The notes under the pieces are model-generated. The model was not told the origin of the DNA, searched no databases, and saw only the letters and a list, made by a program, of their open reading frames with translations. Made by a program: the position numbers and the translations under genes. Positions 63,951 through 64,000 of a stretch of DNA of 64,000 nucleotides are shown piece after piece; position 1 is the first letter of the stretch; each line of letters begins with the position of its first letter. This DNA comes from Clostridia bacterium (GTDB taxonomy: Bacteria > Bacillota > Clostridia > Lachnospirales > CAG-274). The stretch lies in contig JAUNGN010000002.1 of assembly GCA_030524425.1 (NCBI GenBank), positions 114,607 through 178,606 on the forward strand, written 5' to 3'.

Positions 63951-64000
63951 GTGACCCCCAAAAGTTAGACTTTATACAGCGTAGCGGTTTTCGGACTGCT
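63951..64000. mobile_element. End of an IS3-family insertion sequence (cut by the window)
   Basis: TGACCCCCAAAAGTTAGAC at 63952-63970 is a typical IS3-group terminal inverted repeat of the IS150 kind. The rest of the element, including any transposase, lies beyond base 64000. Confidence 0.6.

Overview
The window is one stretch of a low-GC, spore-forming Firmicutes chromosome, most likely an anaerobic gut-type member of the Clostridia. Supporting this: spmA/spmB spore-maturation genes, S-layer-homology, dockerin-like and copper-amine-oxidase-N type secreted proteins, cdaA-cdaR, a yycH-yycI-murA-yycJ-rlmH cluster, AGGAGG ribosome binding sites nearly everywhere, and frequent TTG/GTG starts. Most of it is housekeeping core with two accessory patches.

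Layout. 1-4.4 kb (minus): 5' part of rho, an acidic membrane LysM protein, spmB-spmA and a CmpB-like membrane protein. 4.5-7.3 kb (plus): c-di-AMP synthase cdaA with its regulator cdaR, then a tRNA cluster (Phe, Gly, Gly) behind a consensus promoter. 7.4-9.8 kb: two secreted surface proteins (dockerin-like, then SLH). 9.9-11.9 kb (minus): recX and a MATE exporter. 12-14.6 kb: PHP phosphoesterase, smpB, malic enzyme. 14.9-20.3 kb: a secreted protein, then the auxiliary genes of a WalKR locus (yycH, yycI, yycJ, rlmH) with murA and no walR/walK in view. 20.4-28.8 kb: rimO, pgsA, a PDZ-S41 protease, pyrG, a polyprenyl-phosphate type glycosyltransferase and a large membrane protein. 29.1-34.1 kb: complete branched-chain amino acid ABC transporter livKHMGF behind a consensus promoter.

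34.1-36.7 kb is a small accessory island: two related small proteins of unknown function, two paralogous Xre regulators sharing a TGACA-N9-TGTCA operator, a candidate type I toxin-antitoxin locus with a 5'-3' mRNA clamp, and an orphan Phd-type antitoxin. 36.8-45.3 kb: HIT protein, asnB, a hexonate-type catabolic block (ilvD/edd-family dehydratase, gntP permease, GntR/FCD regulator) with a clear operator set, and a DUF1015 protein; a chain of eight hairpins lies between gntP and gntR. 45.4-48.3 kb is a prophage or mobile-element remnant (large serine recombinase, small ORF, M15 endolysin). 48.4-64 kb returns to core: AIR-synthase-like protein, nagA, pgm, cstA, a secreted transglutaminase, an RsuA-type pseudouridine synthase, radA, SEC-C protein, sua5, rpiB, upp, a TagO/WecA-type transferase and a copper-amine-oxidase-N secreted protein. 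The window closes in what looks like the end of an IS3-family element.

Most unusual items: the candidate type I toxin-antitoxin at 35.9-36.2 kb, the structured RNA with duplicated promoter at 56.87-57.23 kb, the hairpin chain at 40.12-40.42 kb and the Xre/operator island at 34.3-35.8 kb. All family assignments are by reading the sequence; no database search was run.
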